A DNA stretch of 64,000 bases from Persicaria tinctoria (GCA_037127255.1 JBANSL010000010.1:30706120-30770119), one strand, 5' to 3'; positions 36,850 to 49,133 are shown, numbered from the stretch's first letter. The notes: generated from the sequence alone by a model not told the origin. Translations and numbers: made by a program.

Positions 36850-37556
36850 GAATGTCATGTCATGGGGCTGTTGCAGATCTTTAGAAATATTTCCGAGGCG
36901 GCTACCTACATTATTGTTTTTTCAAGGTTTAGAACCTTGTCAATCTAGAAGGAGGTTCATCCTTACACTTTTGTCACTTATTCCCTGTAGATTCAGATCG
37001 ATCTCGGCTTTACAGATTGAAAGCCAAGAACGAGGTATTCGAACAAGAATTGAAGCGAGAACGAAACTAGAAACCAACATAAGTGGATCGACAGGAGCCT
37101 ACGTCCATGGAGCCTTAGCCGAATCGGCTTGAGATCTCAAATCCACTAATCAGTAAAGGGTTTACAAAACAGGTTGCCCTAAGTTACAACTAAGACAAAT
37201 ATAGGCAAGAACACACATATATAAACATGCATCCACAGGAGAAGTAAGAACGAAGCAAGTACTGGAAGAAGACACCCTAGATCTGAAGAACGGAGTCAGA
37301 TCGTCGTTGGAGTACACCAGAGAAGGAGATCTTCGCCTAGACTGTGGACAACGGACCACCAGCAGCTTCACCAAAGCTGGGTTGTTGAGAAGGAGAACAG
37401 AGAACGTTCTTCAAGCTAAGGAGAGCTGGGCCAGATAAGTTGGGCTGGGTGCGAGATATGAGCCAAAGCTCAATACAGATATAAGAACGTGCACATAAAT
37501 ATAACATAATACACTTATACATTATACCATATATGAGCACAGGTTATAACACTAAC
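36850..37556 (-). mobile_element. Possible Copia-type LTR remnant
   Basis: On the minus strand the stretch begins TGTTAGTGTTATAACCTGTG near 37556 and passes through TCCATGGACGTAGGCTCC, a word often seen near the 3' end of plant Copia LTRs. No matching duplication, PBS or coding region was found, so the end near 36850 is uncertain. Confidence 0.35.
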
Positions 37557-38107
37557 ACTTCTAACATATGTTAATTTATATATAAGTATACATTATATGT
37601 ATTTATGGTGTGTAAGCCTTAATCTACCATTTAGCTAAACCTAGAGCCATCCAATATTCCTAGATCTTTATACTTTAGATTAGTTAGACATTACATTCCC
37701 ATTATTTACCTTCTTCCAAGATCTAAATCCTTTCACATAAAACAACTCTATCGTATTCTAAAGACTCACTATGTTATTTTGTATATCTTGTTTATATTAT
37801 ACGGAGTATATAAGTATTAATTTATAGCCTCCTATTATTTTAAATAATTTTCTATATATTAGTAATAACTATGAAATTATTTAAAATTTTAATATTTTTA
37901 ATGGTTTTTAGAATCATAAATAAATATACATAGATTAAAACAAACGACGATATACAACCAACGAAACGTCAAACCAATACTAACACTCATTTCAATGAAA
38001 AAGGTGTGGGAAGCCAAGCACTACAACAGTAGCACCGCCAGCGAACAGTTATACTAGGAATCAATCTCTTGTGGAAAGTGAAGATGGAACTCTAGAGAAA
38101 GCTTCTT
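37557..38107. other. AT-rich intergenic DNA
   Basis: No frame, repeat border or RNA gene recognised. Confidence 0.5.
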
Positions 38108-38122
38108 TCGAACCATATTTTT

Positions 38123-41100
38123 TTTTTTTTTGATTAGGTAAAAATTAGGATGGGAGAACCCTAACCGAAAGCATCCTGTCGGATGAGGTCAAGAAGACCT
38201 GTATCTAAGTATAGCTCAGGCCCCCTGGTAGAGTAGCAAAGGTGTGCAACCTTATCCGCTACCCGGTTACCAATACGGGGAATATGTGATATACTAACAT
38301 TCCTTATTCCTTTGAGAAGGTTTTGGATATCTGACATAGCCATTTCTATTTCCCAAGGACATCCAACTTGTGACGTTAGGTAATCCGTGATAATTTTAGA
38401 GTCTCCTTCTATTATTAGATCTGATATGTTTAGTTCTCTCGCTTTTTCTATCCCTGGGCGTAGAGCTAAGGCTTCCGCTATAAGGGGTGATTGTCCACCG
38501 TTAGCTTTTCCGCCAATGTTGATTGGGTTTCCATGCCAGTCTCTGATGATGTATCCTATGGAACTGTTTGGGGTTGATTTAAATGATCCGTCAAAGTTTA
38601 ACTTATATTTGCCCTCTGGAGGTTTTTTCCATCGGTAGGTTTTCCTATTGTTCCCAGAGAGTCCTTTTCCTTTACTTTGTTTTTGTATGCCGTCTTCCTC
38701 CATATCGATCCATGTACTAGCTTTCCTCCAATTATCAATATTGGTCGTGATCATTTTCTTTATAGCCTCTGTAGAGGGGATAGTCTCATTTCAAAAGATT
38801 GTTTGATTTCTTATAAACCAAATGGTCCACCATCTGATTTCTAACTGTTGTTTCTTTTCCATCGGAAGAGTGGAGCCTAAAGTTTGTAAAATTTGATTCA
38901 TATCTCTGTTTCCTGTAATTATATTGTTGATGTTTAGAGATGTTTGACCATGGAATTGTTGCTGGAAATTGTTAATGGGACATTTCTATGAATAGGTGAA
39001 TATCATCTTCCATGAACTGGTTGCACAAGCTACATGTGGTCGGTACCGCCACCCCTTTAAGGGCCAGTCTGGTAGCCGTGGCGAGACCTTTTTGTTTTAT
39101 TTTCCAAATAAAGTTCTTAACTTTAGGTGGGGCGTCAAGTTTCCAGATCCATGAGAACTCATCCGACGGTCTTTGTGGTGTTGATGAGATTAAGTTATAG
39201 GCACTTGTTGTTGTGAACCATCCTTTTTTGGCGGGCCACCAATACAGTCTGTCTGTCAGGGGAGTGATTGGTAGTGGAATTTGCATAATATCCTCTACTA
39301 TTGGTTTAGGAAGTACCGATTCAAGTTTTTCCTTCCACCATTGTCCTCCCATAATGAAATTACTTACGGAATCATGTTGGTTAATGTTATGTTGAGAGTC
39401 TATTTTGTCTTTTAGAGGTGTCGTATCCACCCAGTTATCTTCCCAAAACCTAATTGATTTCCCATCCCCCACCTGCCAAATGAGTCCCGTTTTGAATTTT
39501 GGAATCAGATAACTTAGTTTCGACCATTGCCACGAGGCATTGCCTTTTCTAGAGTAGGTAAGGATGTGATTTTCTTTCAAATACTTGTGTTGTATGATTT
39601 TGGCCCAGTTATTTTCCGGTTCCGCCATAATTTTCCAGAGGAGTTTTAGCTGAAGAGCTTCATTCATATCTTTGGTTTTTCTTATTCCCAGACCTCCATC
39701 CTTTTTTGATTTACATATTTTGTCCCAACTGATTAAAGGACTATGTTGCGCATCTTTGTTCCAGAAGAAAGTTCTGTTGATTTGATTTAGTTGTTTGTGT
39801 ACCGCTATCGGAAGCATGAAGCTCTGCATTGAGTATGAGGGTTTCGATGATAAATTAGACATTATTAGGGTTGCTCTACCTTGTTGAGAAAGGGCATTAG
39901 CTCGCCATTTGCTCAATTGATCTTTAGATTTGCATATCATTTCGCCGAAGGTTTCCTTGGTAACCCTCCCATTTATGATTGGGCAACCTAAATATTTTTC
40001 CAGGTTTCGTTCAAGGGGTATGTTTAGAATCCCTTCTAGGTCTCGAGCTGTTGATCTAGGAATTCCCGGGGTGGTTTGGAAGGACGATTTGTGATAATTT
40101 ACTTTTTGCCCTGAGAATTTACAATAATCTTCAATTATTTCTTTAACTTTTGTACATGCAGAATTACTTCCTTTCGAGAAAATTATTATGTCGTCTGCAA
40201 AGGCCAAGAACGGAACACAAGGGCCCGAGTGGCCAAATTTAAATCCAATGCTGTTGTGGTTAGATTCTGCATCCCTTGAGAGTTTACGCGCAAGAATTTC
40301 TGCCCCGAGCAGGAAGAGAAACGGGGAGAGTGGGTCCCCTTGCCTCAAACCCCTTGAAGGTTTGAAAGGGTCCGTAGGGCCGTTGTTTACTAAAACAGAA
40401 AAGGAGACTGTGGTCACACATTCCATAATAATATCCACAAATTTTTGGTTGAATCCAAAATTTTGAAGGACTGCTTTCGTGAAGTGCCAATCTACTATGT
40501 CGTATGCTTTCTCCATATCAAGTTTTATTGCAGCCCATCCCTTGGTACCTTTTCTAGTGCGAAATGAGTGGAATACCTCGTGGGCTATTAGGATATTGTC
40601 TTTGATTGCTCTGTCGGAAACAAAAGCTCCTTGTAATGGGTGTATAAGTTTTCCTATTACCGTTTTCAATCGTTCTGTTATTATCTTTGAGATGATTTTA
40701 TATAAGGTAGAACATAAGCTAATAGGGCGATAGTGTGTAGTCATTGTAGGGTTATCAATTTTTGGTATGAGGGAGATAAAAGTGTGGTTAATTTGTTTCA
40801 GCATTTTGCCAGAGTGAAAGAAAGCTTTTGTAGCCCGGATGATATCAGATCCAACAATGTCCCAATAATTTCTGTAGAACTCAGCCGTCATTCCATCAGG
40901 GCCAGGGGATTTGTTGTTCCCCATTGAGAAGACAGCCTTTTTGATTTCACTGTTTGTTGGTTGTTGACTAAGAGATTTGTTTTCCTCTTCTGTAATGATC
41001 GGGCTGATTTCTGAAAGGTATTCTTCTAATTGGGGGTTCATATGTATTTGTTCCCGATTAAATCTTTTCTCAAAGTCTCTATGAATTTCTCTTTTAATGT

Positions 41101-41818
41101 TTTCATTGCCAATAATGTTTGTTCCTTCTGCGGAGGTAATTGTTCTAATTATCTTCCGATTTCTTCTCCCTGTGGCTACTCTATGAAAATAGGAAGAGTT
41201 AGTATCTGCTAGTTTTAAGTGTTTTGATTTAGCTCTTTGGTTCCAATAGGTTTTATGGAAAAGAAGTAGCTTTTCTCTTTTAGATAGTAGATTTTGTTCT
41301 TTTGTGTACGAATCTGAGTTTTGGTTAGTTTGTTGGATAGATTGTATTTCGATTAGGGCCTCGTCAACGTCCTGTATTTGTCGGAAGATGTTTCCAAATG
41401 TTTTTTTATTCCAATTTTTGGCCTTTTGTTTGAGGATTTTCGATTTGTATGTAATTTGGAACATAGCAGAGCCTGCACATGAAGCTCTCCATGATTGTTT
41501 AACAATATTTCGGAAGTCTCTCCTTTGCAGCCAAATGTTTTCAAATTTAAAAGGGGGTGGTTTAAAGCTAGTGTTTTTGGAGATGTCAATTGAAATAGGG
41601 CAGTGGTCCGAGTTAGAGAATGCTCTGTTCTTAGTTGCCAACGCAGGGAACATGTCGATTACTTCATGATGGACAAGAACCCTATCAAGTTTTTCCAAGA
41701 TGTTATCTGGGCCAAATTGCTTTTTTCTCCAAGTAAACGGGTTACCGTACAAGGGGATCTCCAGCAAGGAGCATGCCATGCCATCTTTTAATGTAAATTT
41801 ATAAACCAAGGGTATATA
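38123..41818 (-). mobile_element. LINE B (L1-type, RNase H-containing), 5' truncated, with target duplication
   Basis: The 3' end is a T tract at 38117-38131 followed by GATTAGGTAAAAATTAGG, shared with LINE A. Duplications TCGAACCATATTTTTT (38108-38123) and TCGAAACATATTTTTT (41820-41835) flank it with one mismatch. The element starts within the endonuclease domain. Its 5' junction carries 36 bp copied from nearby flanking DNA (see findings). Confidence 0.93.
38161..41809 (-). pseudogene. LINE B ORF2: endonuclease (partial), reverse transcriptase, zf-RVT, RNase H
   Basis: A 945-residue open frame runs from 41809 to a stop at 38972-38974. Its first about 12 residues are junction-derived, then comes the end of an AP-like endonuclease (NSDHCPISID with the catalytic His). 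RT follows, with YRPISLCSTLYKIISKII, LDMEKAYDIVDWHF, GLRQGDPLSPFLF and FADD (about residue 539). Next are WWPAKKGWFTTTSAYNL and CSLCNQFMEDDIHLF (zf-RVT). A single-base frameshift near 38978-38986 and an in-frame TGA at 38791-38793 separate this from a 197-residue RNase H frame. That frame keeps all four acidic positions: KLNFDGS, IAEALALR, IEGDSK and NRVADKVAH. The element is young but cannot make the full protein. Confidence 0.92.
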
Positions 41819-41835
41819 ATCGAAACATATTTTTT

Positions 41836-43213
41836 ATTTTTCTTTCAATGTAAATTTATAAACCAAATAATTAAGTAATACACCAAATGTAATACGAAAT
41901 GTTACGTGTGATCCGGACTGCCATGCCATCTTTTTAAAATGAGGGAAACAGGATGCAATTTTTCTTTTGATGTCCGGAGGACGGGCGGCGGGCCATAGCC
42001 CTTCTGACCTCCATAGACTATTAGACATCTACTGTATCACTTTCTTTTTGGAACAATGTAAGAATTCGAAATACTTAACATTATCAGGTAAATCGAGAGA
42101 TTGAAATAATTGCAGACGTACTCACCGTCGTGGTACAAGTAAATAAAGGAAAATGAGAACATTGTACTAAAGTCTGAACCCTAAACAAAAACATAACAAC
42201 GAAAAAATCAACAGACAGAGAAAGTCAAGAAACACTTTAGGACGAGCTGCGAATAGACGTCCGTCACTGGCTATGAGTTGGATAACAAAAACTTGATAGA
42301 GTGAAATTATTTAGTGTTCTTTTTGTTTTCTTCAAATGTTTCCCAATTATTCTTCATTTTGTTTTCTTCTCAAAAAAGAACTCTTTTTTTTACCGTTTGA
42401 GATTTTCATTGACCTTGTGATGCAAGGAAAACAAAACATCCTGAGTCAAAAGTGTAAACAAGCAAGATTATTTTTCTCTTTTTCTCTTTTACTCTCCCCC
42501 ACCTATTTTCCTTACTTTAACCATCGCCATTTTGTACCTCTCAAGTCTCAAGCTTACAAGGGAAGGCAACGAGGAGGGCCCAGCTGATCAGCGAATCGAC
42601 GAGGAAAGCAAGAGGTGGTGTGGTGATGACAAATTCTGTATCCAAAGAGAGTCCAATCATCAAGGGTTATACTGATGTGTTTGATCTACTTTTTGCCCAT
42701 TGTAAAAAAAATAAAAAATTATACTTATGTGTTTGATCTGTTTATCAACGAAAGGTGCTGATATTGCAACGGAATCCCGTTAAGAATATTTTTATCGGTA
42801 GGAATACTGTTCAAGATACTAGGGAATTTAAAATTAAAAAATTGAAATAGTAGGCTAATCGATATTGGGCGAAACTACTGAATCGATACTAGCCGAGTTT
42901 TATTTCTTCTCGTGTCAGGCCAACTGGATCTCACTTCAAGTTTTCGTATGGCCGGCCTCAAAACGACGTCACTGGGGCTCGTGGAAAGCCAAAACGCAGC
43001 GGGATGCTCCTGACGCACTTACATGTTTGCTCCCTCTCTCATGGACACATGTCGCAACCAGATTGGCCTGCAAGAGGGGATGGCTACTAAATACTAATGG
43101 GTGTCGATAGATACACCGCAAATGACGATTAAGGATTTGCACGTCGTTAAGGATGTGCAAGTGTGAGACTGTGCACGTCCACTAGCAAATTCTTTGCACG
43201 TCCTAATCGTGCA
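41836..43213. other. Intergenic DNA between LINE B and the MULE-OTU element
   Basis: No supported gene. Several GCACGTCC words at about 43138-43205 may belong to the end region of the MULE-OTU element. GCACGTCCTTTGCA also occurs near 47953 at its other side, but I could not define inverted repeats or 9-bp duplications. Confidence 0.45.
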
Positions 43214-43265
43214 AACCCTAGTTAGGGTTTCGCGTTTAGGGTTTAGGGTATAAGGTTTAGGGTTT
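43214..43265 (+). repeat. Telomere-like TTTAGGG words
   Basis: GTTTAGGGTTTAGGGTAT and further TTTAGGG/GTTAGGG words, imperfect and short. Likely a telo-box-type regulatory or random remnant, not a telomere. Confidence 0.6.
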
Positions 43266-43754
43266 CCGAGGGTTTTGTATTGTTAATTGAAAAAATTGAA
43301 GTGTTTAGCTTGTGGAGTTGAAGGATTTAGGGTCTAATTAAATGGAAAACAATAATTGTTAAGGTTTTCATTCGGATAATATGCGAATAATGTTACAAGG
43401 AACGAAAAAAATGTTTACATCCATAATCTTAATAAACTGGTGGAATAAAATCTAGGAAAATAGTAATGGGCGACCGGACTCGACACGTAAAGCTCGAAAT
43501 CTCTCAAACTGAGCTTGAAACGGAGCATCCCATCCTTCGAATCTTGGTTGATGATGTGCAACCCATTCTGACGGAGGCGGTGGAATAGGAGTGTTAGGAC
43601 GCAACCAGATCTATGGGAACGGAGAATTAGAGTTAGAGTATTGACATATATATGAAAAGCAAGAATAGGTAATAAAAAAAACGTTTGAAGTCGTACCGCG
43701 GCAAAATGGTCTTGGTTTTCGATGCAGGCTACACCAAGGGTTGCTGATTGAGGG

Positions 43755-44182
43755 TAGAGGTGGCAATCGGGCGAGTCGGATCGGGTTCGGGTTCGGTTAG
43801 TCGGGTTTCAGGTTATTCGGGTTTCGGGTAATTCGGGTTTCGGGTCATTCGGTTTCGGGTAATGTCTAATAATTTGGTCATTTGGTTGGGTCGGGTTCGG
43901 GTTTCGGTTGTCTCGGGTTTCAGTTATTTCAATATTCATTTTGAAAAATTTACTAGAATGTATCTTAAAGTTCGGGTTATATCGGGTTTTGGTTGTAACG
44001 GGTTCGGGTCTTAATGGGTTTCGGTTGAATCGGGTTCGGTTCATTCGGATTTGGGTGAGTTTCGGTTATCGGTTATTCGGATTTCGGGTCCAAAATGGGT
44101 CGGGTTGATCGGTGTTCAAAACAATCGGTTCCGGGTCGACCGGATCGGGTTTTCGGGTTCGGGTCGGGTTTTGCCAGCTCTA
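43755..44182. mobile_element. hAT MITE inserted in the OTU coding exon
   Basis: Ends TAGAGGTGGCAA and TTGCCAGCTCTA, with 8-bp duplications ATTGAGGG at 43747-43754 and 44183-44190. The interior is made of GGGTCGGG, TTCGGGTT and TCGGTT words. Removing it and one duplication restores the host frame (NNPQ-SATLGVACIE). Confidence 0.95.
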
Positions 44183-47060
44183 ATTGAGGGTTGTTAGCAG
44201 GTGTCGGCGAGGTCATGGGGAGACATGTGAATGGATGATGCCAAGCTAGGACGACGAGAGGAATCTGATATACCGTTGCAAATACTAAACCCATGATGGG
44301 TAGCTCTATCCACCGTCTCCTATCACCATGCATAGGTCTCGCCCATCTCTGGTAGTCGACGAATTGCTGGAATGGGTACTCTCCCGTATAACAATCGGCG
44401 TAGAGATCGGCGTGATCCTCCAAGTGATTGCATAATAACGTTTTGAGTTCTGGGAAAGCAGACTCTCCGATCGGAGATGTCAATGACGCCAAAGCACGGT
44501 AGCCACAATGAACATCTCCAACAGTGTCCCTCACACCCTCAATATGACCGAGCATGAAGGGATCAACGTTGTTTCGACCCCAGTTGAACCCTCCGAACAC
44601 ATCATCACGTCCATGTCGAGCTGAGGTCGCTTGTGGACGATGTCGAGCAGCATTTCGAGCAGCACATGCTTCTTCTCTCTCAAATCTTTCCCTTAACTCC
44701 TCGTATGGCAACGGGTTGGTTCTGCAGGCATTTCTCGACCCCCGAGGCCTCCCTTTCCTTCGGACGCTTGTAGATGATGGTGGGTGGAGCTCATCGTCGC
44801 ATACATCGTTGGAAGACGTGTATGAAGATGACAGCTCATACGGCAGTGGGGTGTCGTCGATGTCAGTCCATGACAAATCCATCCAGAACGGGTGGATGTC
44901 CTCGGCGGGTATCGGAGTACCGGAGTTGACGTACGCCTGAATCTCATGGACACAAGGGATCCCATAACAAACCCTCCAATGTCGGTCCGTGCATTCCAAA
45001 TGAATGTTTTGGTTCACGACATCCTGCCACATCTTGTGAGGATAATCGAAGCACTTTTTGGAGATTAAAGTCTTTACCTCATCAAAAAGGTTGACTTTAT
45101 GCGCCGTTGTTGGCCATTTGAAGCGGTCGATCTCCAAAGCAGTCTGCAGCTCATGCAGTTGACAATCGTTGACTCTATGGATTGCATCGATCATGATGCG
45201 AAAGTCACCAGTCGATGAGTGCAGTGCCTCCTTCAGAACCTTGTGTTGACCATCAACTATGTACACATTGAAGTGCGTACCACTAAATGTTAGATATCAT
45301 ATCATATTGTAATGGGAGATATGAAGTAAGGTGTACCTGTTTGTCGTACGGGTGCCGAGATAGAAGACATTATCTACGTAGTATCGTACGATGTTCCTGC
45401 TTTACAGAAGCCACACCGCCTCTAAATACGCCACCACACCTGGGAATGGGTGCCATGCAGCGTGTAGCACCCGACGACAGCGGTTGAATGATTCCTCCGA
45501 CCTCGATTGGAACAACGCCCAATAGTTGCCCTTGAAGGTGCCAACGTGGTTTAAATTCTTTGTGATCTTCAGAGCAGCTTCCTCGCATCTTCTCGTCACT
45601 TGTAACCAGCAAAGGAGATGTTGGACGTTGGGGAAGACAACATTCAACGCCGCCAAGAGGCCTAGCTCCCGATCAGTCATAATAGCTTGAGGTTGAACCG
45701 TCCCAAGCAAGACTTGAAGCTGACGCAGCACCCAGGCGTATGTCTCTTCGTTCTCGTGCGACATGAAGGCATAGGCGATGCAGTAAGTCTTGCTCGAGGG
45801 TGTGAACCCAACCACCTCGCACAATGGAATCCCATATCTGCAAGTGTAAATGTGTTACATGTACAATACTTTATAATTGACTATATGTGTAATAATGTAA
45901 TCGTAAATAGTTAACTTACGGATTTGTTTTGTACGTGTTGTCCAATACGAAGATGTAATGGAACCTTCGGAGAAGCCGGATCCCGTCAGGATGCGTCAGG
46001 AAGAGGTCGCTCAAGACGTTGTCGTCATCCGGATGTCGTCTGAACTCGTAGTAGTACCCTCTTTCCCGCAGATGATGCAGGGTATCTTGGGTCATCGTCC
46101 GACTACCCCTTTCATCGACGACCATCTTGTTGAGCGTGTTGTTAAGGGAACACGATGACGTGACGCTGGTCTCATCCAACTGCCTCAATCCGTACCCAAT
46201 AGCTTTTGGAGGGGTACCAATTTCCTTCATCCACCTAGACATCTTTTCTTCCCCCTCTGTCATCTGTCCGGCGATGGCGTGACCCTTCAAGCTCGTGGGA
46301 AGCCCGTGGTTATGAACACCGTGGGTTACCGTCATAACCCAGTGACCCGGCGGAGCTTCGTGCCCGTGTAGAGAGAATGGACAACCGTTTATCTTCGATT
46401 GCGTGCTTCGGAGCTTCCTCCCGCGTGGTCGGTACTCCCCATACTGCTCGCAAGCAAGGAGAACCCCGCCTTGACGGTTCGACGCCCCCGTCCAAGACCA
46501 CTTTATTACTAAAATCATGCAGTGTCTCCGACCCAAGTCCTTGAAATCGCCGGTGGTATCTGTGAGGATGTAGAAGCCTCGGCGTCGTGGGTGGCGGATG
46601 TAGAAGCCTTCGGAACGCCGGACGTAGATGCCTCAGGGATGGTGGGGGGTAGACGAGCAGGCGGTCTACCAATGTCGGCTCGTCGACCCACAACTACATC
46701 CGTGACGCAGATGCTGAGAGTAAACGCGTCCTCCAACGACGGTTGCTGCCCCTCCGTCGCATCGCCAGAAGGATCGAAAGAAGGCAGATCCCCCCAGAAG
46801 ATGTCATCCTCGTCGACCGGCGGGGTCCCCATCGACTGATGGTAGCCCTCTACAGACATAAGGAGATTATCTACTGTATATGTCTCATCTACGGCAGAGT
46901 GGGGTACCGTCTCCTCCTCCATCTGCCTAGCCGTTGCCCGGTCGCCGAACCGAATAGGCCGTAGGATACCATCCCCCCTCAATAGCCTCCCTGCCTGTTA
47001 TTATGATTCAATTAGCTATTAATGTCTTTTCAATATATGTTAATGTATTTTAATATATTT

Positions 47061-47380
47061 TAATGTTTTTTATTTTAATGTATTTGAATGCTATTCTAAT
47101 GTCTTTTGATGTATTTTAATATATTTTAATATGAGTTAACGTATTTTAATATATTAATCGCTTTTAATGTTTTTTATTGTCTTTCAATTTTAATTTATTT
47201 CTATGTATTTTAATATATTTTAATGTTTTTTATTTTAATATATTTGAATGTTATTCTAATGTCTTTTGATGTATTTTAATATATTTTAATATGTTTTAAC
47301 GTATTTTAATATATTTTAATATATATTAATCGCTTTTAATGTTTTTTATTGTCTTTCAATTTTAATTTATTTCTATGTAT
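47061..47380. repeat. 160-bp tandem duplication inside an intron
   Basis: Two copies offset by 160 bp (TAATGTTTTTTATTTTAAT at 47061 and 47221) in the AT-rich first intron (46995-47630) of the MULE-OTU gene. Confidence 0.85.
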
Positions 47381-47972
47381 TTTAATGTTTTTCATGTTTC
47401 AAATTATATTATAAACCATAAAAACTATATATTATCAAACCATACAAACTATATACTATCTACTATAATATATCAAACTATATACTATAAACATATAACA
47501 AATCATAAAAACTATATACTATCAATTATAATCTATCAAATTATATTATAAAACTATATTATAATATATCAAACTATATTATAAAACTGTAAAACAAAAT
47601 TAAATTAAATAAATAATTCAAATAACATACCGGTGGGGTCGGGACCGGAGAAACCTCAATAGTTTGCCGCTTCCGCGGCGGTAATAGAGGATCCGCCACC
47701 ACCTCCGCCACTGCTCCACCACCACCACCAGACGCCGCCGCGGCCACTACTCCGCCGCCACCACCACCACCACCACCAGACGCCTCCGCCGCTGCTGCTC
47801 CACCACCACCACCGTCACCACCACCACCCTCCTCAACCTCCATGGGCGCCGCCCCACCACCACCCTCCTTAGCCACCGGCTCCACCACCACCGCCTCCCC
47901 CAATGCATGCTCCACCCCCACCACCACCCTCCTCAGCCACCCCCACCCCAATGCACGTCCTTTGCAGTGTAT

Positions 47973-48698
47973 ATAGCCGAAACGATACTAATGTAACTGC
48001 CACATCTCTCGATTCCAGAGGTATGTATATATATATATATGTATACATCTATATGCATATTCTGTAAAAAGTAAGGTACTATGATCGAAATTGTATGTGC
48101 ATTTATATAGATACACGTCCGAGTATACGCGGATCAAGGCCATATGAAACTCCGCAATTTGGAAGATCGGGGAGCTGTTGTTATCCACGGGGTCGATGCA
48201 CACAAGATGAGCAACCACCGTAAGCTTCAATATGAGCGTTTCGATCGCATCGTCTTCAACTTCCCACACGCAGGTGGTGATTCCAACGCTGGAATCTGGG
48301 AGTGCTCCACCTGGTACATTAATTGAGTAAGTATATATTCCTGATGTCAGGCATATATAGTCTATGTTAATATATTTGAAGCAATGTTTTAACAAGTTTG
48401 TGTTCAATACAGTATATGTTAGATGTCACCAAAGGGTTTTAAGTGGGTTATTGAAGGCGGCGAAGCACATGCTGGCGGAGGGAGGGGAGATCCATGTAAC
48501 CCACAAGACAACGCATCGTATAGCAGTTGGGATGTAGTTGGATGGGCGGAGAATGAAGAGCTGATGCTGAAGAGGGAGGCGGAGTTCAACAGGTGGGATT
48601 ATCCGGGGTACATCAACAAGAAAGCGTACGGAAGGAAATGGAACAAGACCTTTCGTGTGAGGGAGTGTTCTACCTTCATGTTCTGCACCACATCATGA
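47973..48698 (+). pseudogene. DUF2431 gene copy B, 5' truncated and frameshifted
   Basis: The start of exon 1 is missing; it begins DTNVTATSLDSR and ends before GTATGTATAT (48021). Exon 2 (VRVYADQGHMKLRNLEDRG to ECSTWYI) has lost bases at its start and has a 4-bp AATT insertion before the GTAAGT donor, which creates a TGA. Exon 3 has a one-base loss in the HKTTH region (ACGCATCGTAT versus ACGCATCCGTAT in copy A). The end YGRKWNKTF to CSTFMFCTTS is preserved. The 5' truncation falls next to the MULE-OTU element, which may have removed it. Very similar to copy A, so the duplication or the decay is fairly recent. Confidence 0.9.
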
Positions 48699-49133
48699 AA
48701 TGTACTGCAATTGCTGCCATGGGATTTGGTATTTTGGTCTGTTGTTTTGTTTATTTTTTGTGTTTTAGGCCATTGGAGGTAGTCATGGAAAATGCTACTG
48801 TAATTAGCCAAGTACTTGATTTGAAGCTATCCCTCTCGATGAAGTATCCCACATCAGAAATTGGATGAATTGATATTCCCTTCAAAAACGCACAAAATCC
48901 TTAGATGGAATGTCGAGCTCAGTAACGCGAGCTTGTGACCCAAGTTGGTGACATTAAGGTGATGGGACCCCAAAGGCTTTGGTTAGCTAGGTTGGGCCGT
49001 TGGGGTCTGTGGTGGCATATGCTGGCTCGCCCTCTCCAAAAGTAGGGAGCCATGTTGGCCCTGGGCCTTAATGGCTAGGGTCACATGTTGTCATTAAAGT
49101 GGAGGGTGTTAGGCTGCCGGGAGTGGCCGAACC
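48699..49133. other. 3' flank of copy B, shared with copy C flank
   Basis: The sequence from about 48905 (AATGTCGAGC, AACGCGAGCTTGTGACCCAA) matches the region after copy C from about 51765. The duplication unit that made B and C therefore extended several hundred bases past the genes. Confidence 0.75.

Larger units (their letters stand above)
43452..47843 (-). pseudogene. Mutator-like transposase fused to an OTU-type cysteine protease domain, broken by a hAT MITE
   Basis: Minus-strand multi-exon gene. Exon 1 is 47843-47631 (MEVEEGGGG, glycine-rich, ends before GTATGT). Exon 2 starts 46994. The frame changes near 46540-46560 (frameshift or unseen intron). The next exon ends 45920, then 45837-45406, 45282-43697 (minus the insert) and 43610-43452 (IWLRPNTPIPPPPSEW, stop TAG). 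Phases agree downstream of 46536. Domains: Mutator DNA-binding region (GCPFSLHG, HGVHNHGLP); transposase core with FVLDNTYKTN and MTDRELGLLAAL as first two acids and YIVDGQHKVLK where Glu is expected; a SWIM-like CTDRHWRVCYGIPCVHEI; and an OTU domain with DVHCGYRALASL (catalytic Cys) and IENQDHFAA (catalytic His). The hAT MITE at 43755 sits between the Cys and His. Origin is a transposon rather than a host gene. Confidence 0.85.

Noticed and set aside
41834..42028. Open frame ending in the same peptide as the start of LINE B ORF2
   Set aside because: The shared VYKFTLK peptide comes from the 20-bp duplicated word at the LINE 5' junction, not from a gene.
43214..43265. Interstitial telomere
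   Set aside because: Only a few imperfect TTTAGGG words; too short and degenerate.
47574..47951. Long glycine-rich protein as a separate gene
   Set aside because: It is exon 1 of the MULE-OTU gene (ends at a GTATGT donor in phase with 46994); the true ATG is at 47843.
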